Shown: one piece after another, positions 6,508 through 8,359 of the stretch
Layout of the letters: every line of letters starts with the position of its first letter
Position numbering within the stretch: the stretch's first letter is position 1
Assembly (NCBI GenBank): GCA_030066455.1
Contig: JASJBQ010000200.1
Coordinates: 1 to 8,359 of the forward strand
Reading direction: 5' to 3'
Length of the DNA: 8,359 bases
Source: Desulfobacterales bacterium
GTDB taxonomy: Bacteria > Desulfobacterota > Desulfobacteria > Desulfobacterales > UBA5852
Notes under the pieces: generated by a model
Told to the model about the DNA's origin: nothing
Seen by the model: the letters and a program-made list of their open reading frames with translations, nothing else
Databases searched by the model: none
Made by a program: the position numbers and the translations under genes

Positions 6508-6535
6508 ATTATAGCAGCCGACCGTGTTTTGTAAA
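6508..6535 (-). promoter_or_regulatory. Sigma-70-type promoter of the serine hydrolase gene
   Basis: On the minus strand TTTACA (6530-6535, one mismatch to TTGACA) is followed after 16 bases by a perfect TATAAT (6508-6513). A start of transcription near 6501 would give a leader of about 36 bases before the TTG start. The site stands out as AT-rich in the short divergent gap. No equally good site was seen for the transporter gene on the other strand, whose promoter must overlap the same gap or lie in it. Confidence 0.7.
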
Positions 6536-6566
6536 CCGATTCCAAATCCATCGCAAAGGTTGGGGC

Positions 6567-7985
6567 ATGACCGCTGACGACGAATCCGACGCCAAATCGC
6601 CGCAGCGCTCGGTGGTTGAGCGCATCCTCGGGATCTTCACGGATGTAAAGGCCGGCGAGGGCACGACCGCGCTGCTGATGCTGAGCAATACGTTCATCCT
6701 TCTGTGCGTCTACTATTTTATCAAACCGCTCCGCGAGGGCTGGATTGCCACCTCGGATATCAGCGGTCTTACCAAGGTGGAGGTCAAGGCCTATTCGAGC
6801 TTCGCCCAGAGTCTTTGCCTGGTATTCATGATGGGGTGGTACGGGCGCCTGGCCAGCCGCTGGAGCCGTGTCACCCTGTTCACCCGATCAACATTGTTTG
6901 CGATCTCCAATCTGATTGTTTTCTGGCTGCTGCAGCCCGGCCTGATTTTTGAGGACCTGCCGCTGATCGGCATTATTTTCTACGTTTGGGTCGGGATTAT
7001 GGGCGTGTTCGTGATGGCCCAGTTCTGGACTTTCTGTGCCGACGTCTACACCGATGAGCGCGGCCGGCGCATCCTGCCCCTAATCGCCGTGGGGGCGACT
7101 CTGGGTGCCGTGGCTGGATCGAAGATCGTCAGCACCTTCGTGGGCTCAGGCCTGGTTGGTGGGGGGACCTTCCTGATTCTGGCCACACTGCCGTTGTTCG
7201 TCTCCATCGGTTTGACCATCGGCGTCGACCGCCGCGAGGGCGGCCCGGGGGGACCCGCGACTCGATCCGCCCCGTCCGATCCGGGGGCCGCCTCGATCTT
7301 CAGCGGTGTCCGGCTCGTCCTGGTCAGCCGCTTCCTGCTCGCGGCGGCCATGGTGACCCTGCTGACCAACTGGGTCAACACCAATGGCGAAAACCTGCTT
7401 TTCCGGGTGGTCCAGGAAGCGCTCGCCCGCCAAGCCGAGGCCCGAGGGCTGCACGACCCGCTTGCGGCGGCCGAATTCACCCGCGACGGCACCACGGTCT
7501 TCTACGGGGATTTCTTTTTCTGGGTCAACACGATCGCCCTGGTGCTTCAGGCGTTCGTGGCCTCGAGGCTGCTGAAATACGGCGGGTTTGCCACGATTGC
7601 CCTGATGCTCCCGGTCATCGCGATCCTCTCTTACTCCGCCATGGTCGTGCTCCCCATCCTGGCCGTCGTCAAGGCCATGAAGATCAGCGAAAACGCCACC
7701 GACTATTCGATCAACAACACCGCCCGGCACGTCCTCTGGCTGCCGGTCAGTTCCGAAATGAAATATCGCGGCAAACCGGTGATCGACACCCTTTTCGTGC
7801 GTGTGGGGGACGGTCTGGCGGCCGGCACCGTGCTCGTCGCCGTCCATGTTCTCGCCATGAGCATCAAGTCGTTTTTGCTTTTCAATCTTTTGCTGACGGG
7901 CGGCTGGTTTGCGCTGACCCTGATGATGATCCGCGAGCACCGCCGGGCGTCGAAGGCTGCCGCCGACCAAACATACGGCACGTGA
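6567..7985 (+). CDS. ATP/ADP-carrier-like (NTT/TLC family, MFS-related) membrane transporter
   Basis: The 472-residue protein starts at ATG 6567, seven bases after AAAGG (6555-6559). It begins with a short polar cytosolic segment containing 'VKAGEGTTALLMLSNTF', then about 11-12 membrane helices (roughly 34-52, 76-93, 106-124, 132-155, 170-220 as two, 250-272, 310-332, 340-370 and two between 412 and 455). A Gly/Pro/Arg-rich loop lies at 221-245. The segment KPLREGWI (53-60) and the block ENATDYSINNTARHVLWLP (375-393) followed by SSEMKYRGKPVIDTLFVRVG (395-414) are typical of the TLC/NTT family. Its best known members exchange ATP for ADP in plastids and intracellular bacteria. Many free-living bacteria carry related proteins with no known substrate, so nucleotide transport is a family-based guess. 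It sits in the inner membrane. A likely terminator follows. Confidence 0.78.
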   Translation: MTADDESDAKSPQRSVVERILGIFTDVKAGEGTTALLMLSNTFILLCVYYFIKPLREGWIATSDISGLTKVEVKAYSSFAQSLCLVFMMGWYGRLASRWSRVTLFTRSTLFAISNLIVFWLLQPGLIFEDLPLIGIIFYVWVGIMGVFVMAQFWTFCADVYTDERGRRILPLIAVGATLGAVAGSKIVSTFVGSGLVGGGTFLILATLPLFVSIGLTIGVDRREGGPGGPATRSAPSDPGAASIFSGVRLVLVSRFLLAAAMVTLLTNWVNTNGENLLFRVVQEALARQAEARGLHDPLAAAEFTRDGTTVFYGDFFFWVNTIALVLQAFVASRLLKYGGFATIALMLPVIAILSYSAMVVLPILAVVKAMKISENATDYSINNTARHVLWLPVSSEMKYRGKPVIDTLFVRVGDGLAAGTVLVAVHVLAMSIKSFLLFNLLLTGGWFALTLMMIREHRRASKAAADQTYGT

Positions 7986-7993
7986 CCGGCGCC

Positions 7994-8014
7994 GGGGCGC
8001 GCCCCTTTTCCTTT
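7994..8014 (+). terminator. Likely rho-independent terminator after the transporter gene
   Basis: The 12-base palindrome GGGGCGCGCCCC (7994-8005) can fold as a short GC stem with a CGCG loop, eight bases after the stop codon. TTTTCCTTT follows at once. The stem is short (four strong pairs), so termination efficiency is uncertain, but position and T-rich tail are right. Confidence 0.6.
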
Positions 8015-8048
8015 ATCCGTAAATCGTGGCATAGTGCCTGTCGTTTGG

Positions 8049-8062
8049 GGACGTGCGCGTCC
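8049..8062 (+). repeat. Short inverted repeat in the leader of the last gene
   Basis: GGACG (8049-8053) and CGTCC (8058-8062) flank TGCG, 63 bases before the ATG of the membrane protein gene. It may form a leader hairpin or bind a regulator. It is short enough to be chance in GC-rich DNA, and no promoter could be placed with confidence in this 110-base gap. Confidence 0.25.
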
Positions 8063-8125
8063 AAGGTTGGATACCTGTTCGGGGCCACAGGCCATCGCCC
8101 TCCCTGTCGGCAACGGTGAAGTTCT

Positions 8126-8359
8126 ATGGGATCACTGACGTCTTGGGCCATCCAGTGCGGGAATGCCCTGCGCCGCTTTCTGCGGGCGCTGCCCGCATGG
8201 GTGCGCCGCGATTTCATCTGGAGCCTGCTGCTGATTCCCGCAGCATTCACCGTGCTGGTCTATCGCCTCTCCGCAGCCAATTTCCAGGGATGGGCAAACA
8301 GCGATGTTTTCAAATCCCTCATGGAAATCGTGCACCCGGCTTTTCTTCTGGGATGTCTC
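8126..8359 (+). CDS. Membrane protein of unknown function, N-terminal part (runs off the window)
   Basis: The frame opens at ATG 8126 and is open to the last base (78 codons). An in-frame TGA at 8117-8119 excludes an earlier start, and a weak GGTGAA-type ribosome site lies about six bases upstream. The N-terminus is amphipathic and Arg-rich (NALRRFLRALPAWVRRDF). A membrane helix follows at about 30-47 (FIWSLLLIPAAFTVLVY), then a polar loop, then the start of a second hydrophobic stretch (about 65-78). The codon use and GC-rich third positions look like those of the other genes here. I do not recognise the family from this part. The terminator upstream suggests it has its own promoter. Confidence 0.6.
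   Translation, partial: MGSLTSWAIQCGNALRRFLRALPAWVRRDFIWSLLLIPAAFTVLVYRLSAANFQGWANSDVFKSLMEIVHPAFLLGCL

Noticed and set aside
5677..6534. 285-codon plus-strand frame opposite the serine hydrolase
   Set aside because: The opposite strand has all three active-site motifs, a signal peptide, a Shine-Dalgarno site and a promoter; this frame has none and is Gly/Asp/Arg/His-rich antisense.
7146..7970. 274-codon minus-strand frame opposite the transporter
   Set aside because: Composition rich in His, Gln, Asp, Gly and Arg is typical of antisense of membrane-helix codons; no motif is seen.

Overview
The window looks like chromosomal DNA from a GC-rich Gram-negative bacterium. A proteobacterial or Desulfobacterota-type host is my best guess, from three exported proteins with Sec-type signal peptides, TTG starts with good Shine-Dalgarno sites, and the remnant of a REP-associated transposase. 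No rRNA, tRNA, CRISPR array or intact mobile element was seen.

Left part (1-1827): the last 38 codons of a zinc-type (MDR) alcohol dehydrogenase or quinone oxidoreductase come first. A mostly AT-richer, non-coding stretch follows. It holds small inverted repeats, a GGGACG-repeat block, and a 35-codon remnant of a REP-associated tyrosine transposase (RAYT) that lacks all catalytic parts. On the minus strand lies a secreted protein made of two copies of a beta-rich domain resembling PPC domains. A 397-base gap without a convincing gene separates it from the next locus.

Middle (1828-5494): a flavodoxin-fold protein with an iron-sulfur-flavoprotein-type Cys cluster is cut short by an in-frame TGA. 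The same frame continues for 29 more plausible residues, and a small hairpin follows the TGA. Next comes the largest gene, 983 codons, for an exported protein of the PEP/pyruvate-dikinase superfamily. Its phosphohistidine domain precedes its ATP-binding domain and no PEP/pyruvate barrel follows, an order known from plant glucan water dikinases.

Right part (5569-8359): a minus-strand secreted serine hydrolase of the class A beta-lactamase/DD-peptidase fold starts at TTG behind a near-consensus sigma-70 promoter. Divergent from it is a 12-helix-type ATP/ADP-carrier-like (NTT/TLC family) transporter, followed by a compact GC hairpin with a T-rich tail. The window ends inside an unrecognised membrane protein gene.

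The genes do not form one operon, because strands alternate. The most interesting point is an apparently periplasmic, ATP-dependent dikinase-like enzyme of uncertain acceptor, near (but not co-transcribed with) a nucleotide-carrier-like protein. The second is the interrupted flavoprotein, which may be a decaying gene or, less likely, a selenocysteine candidate.
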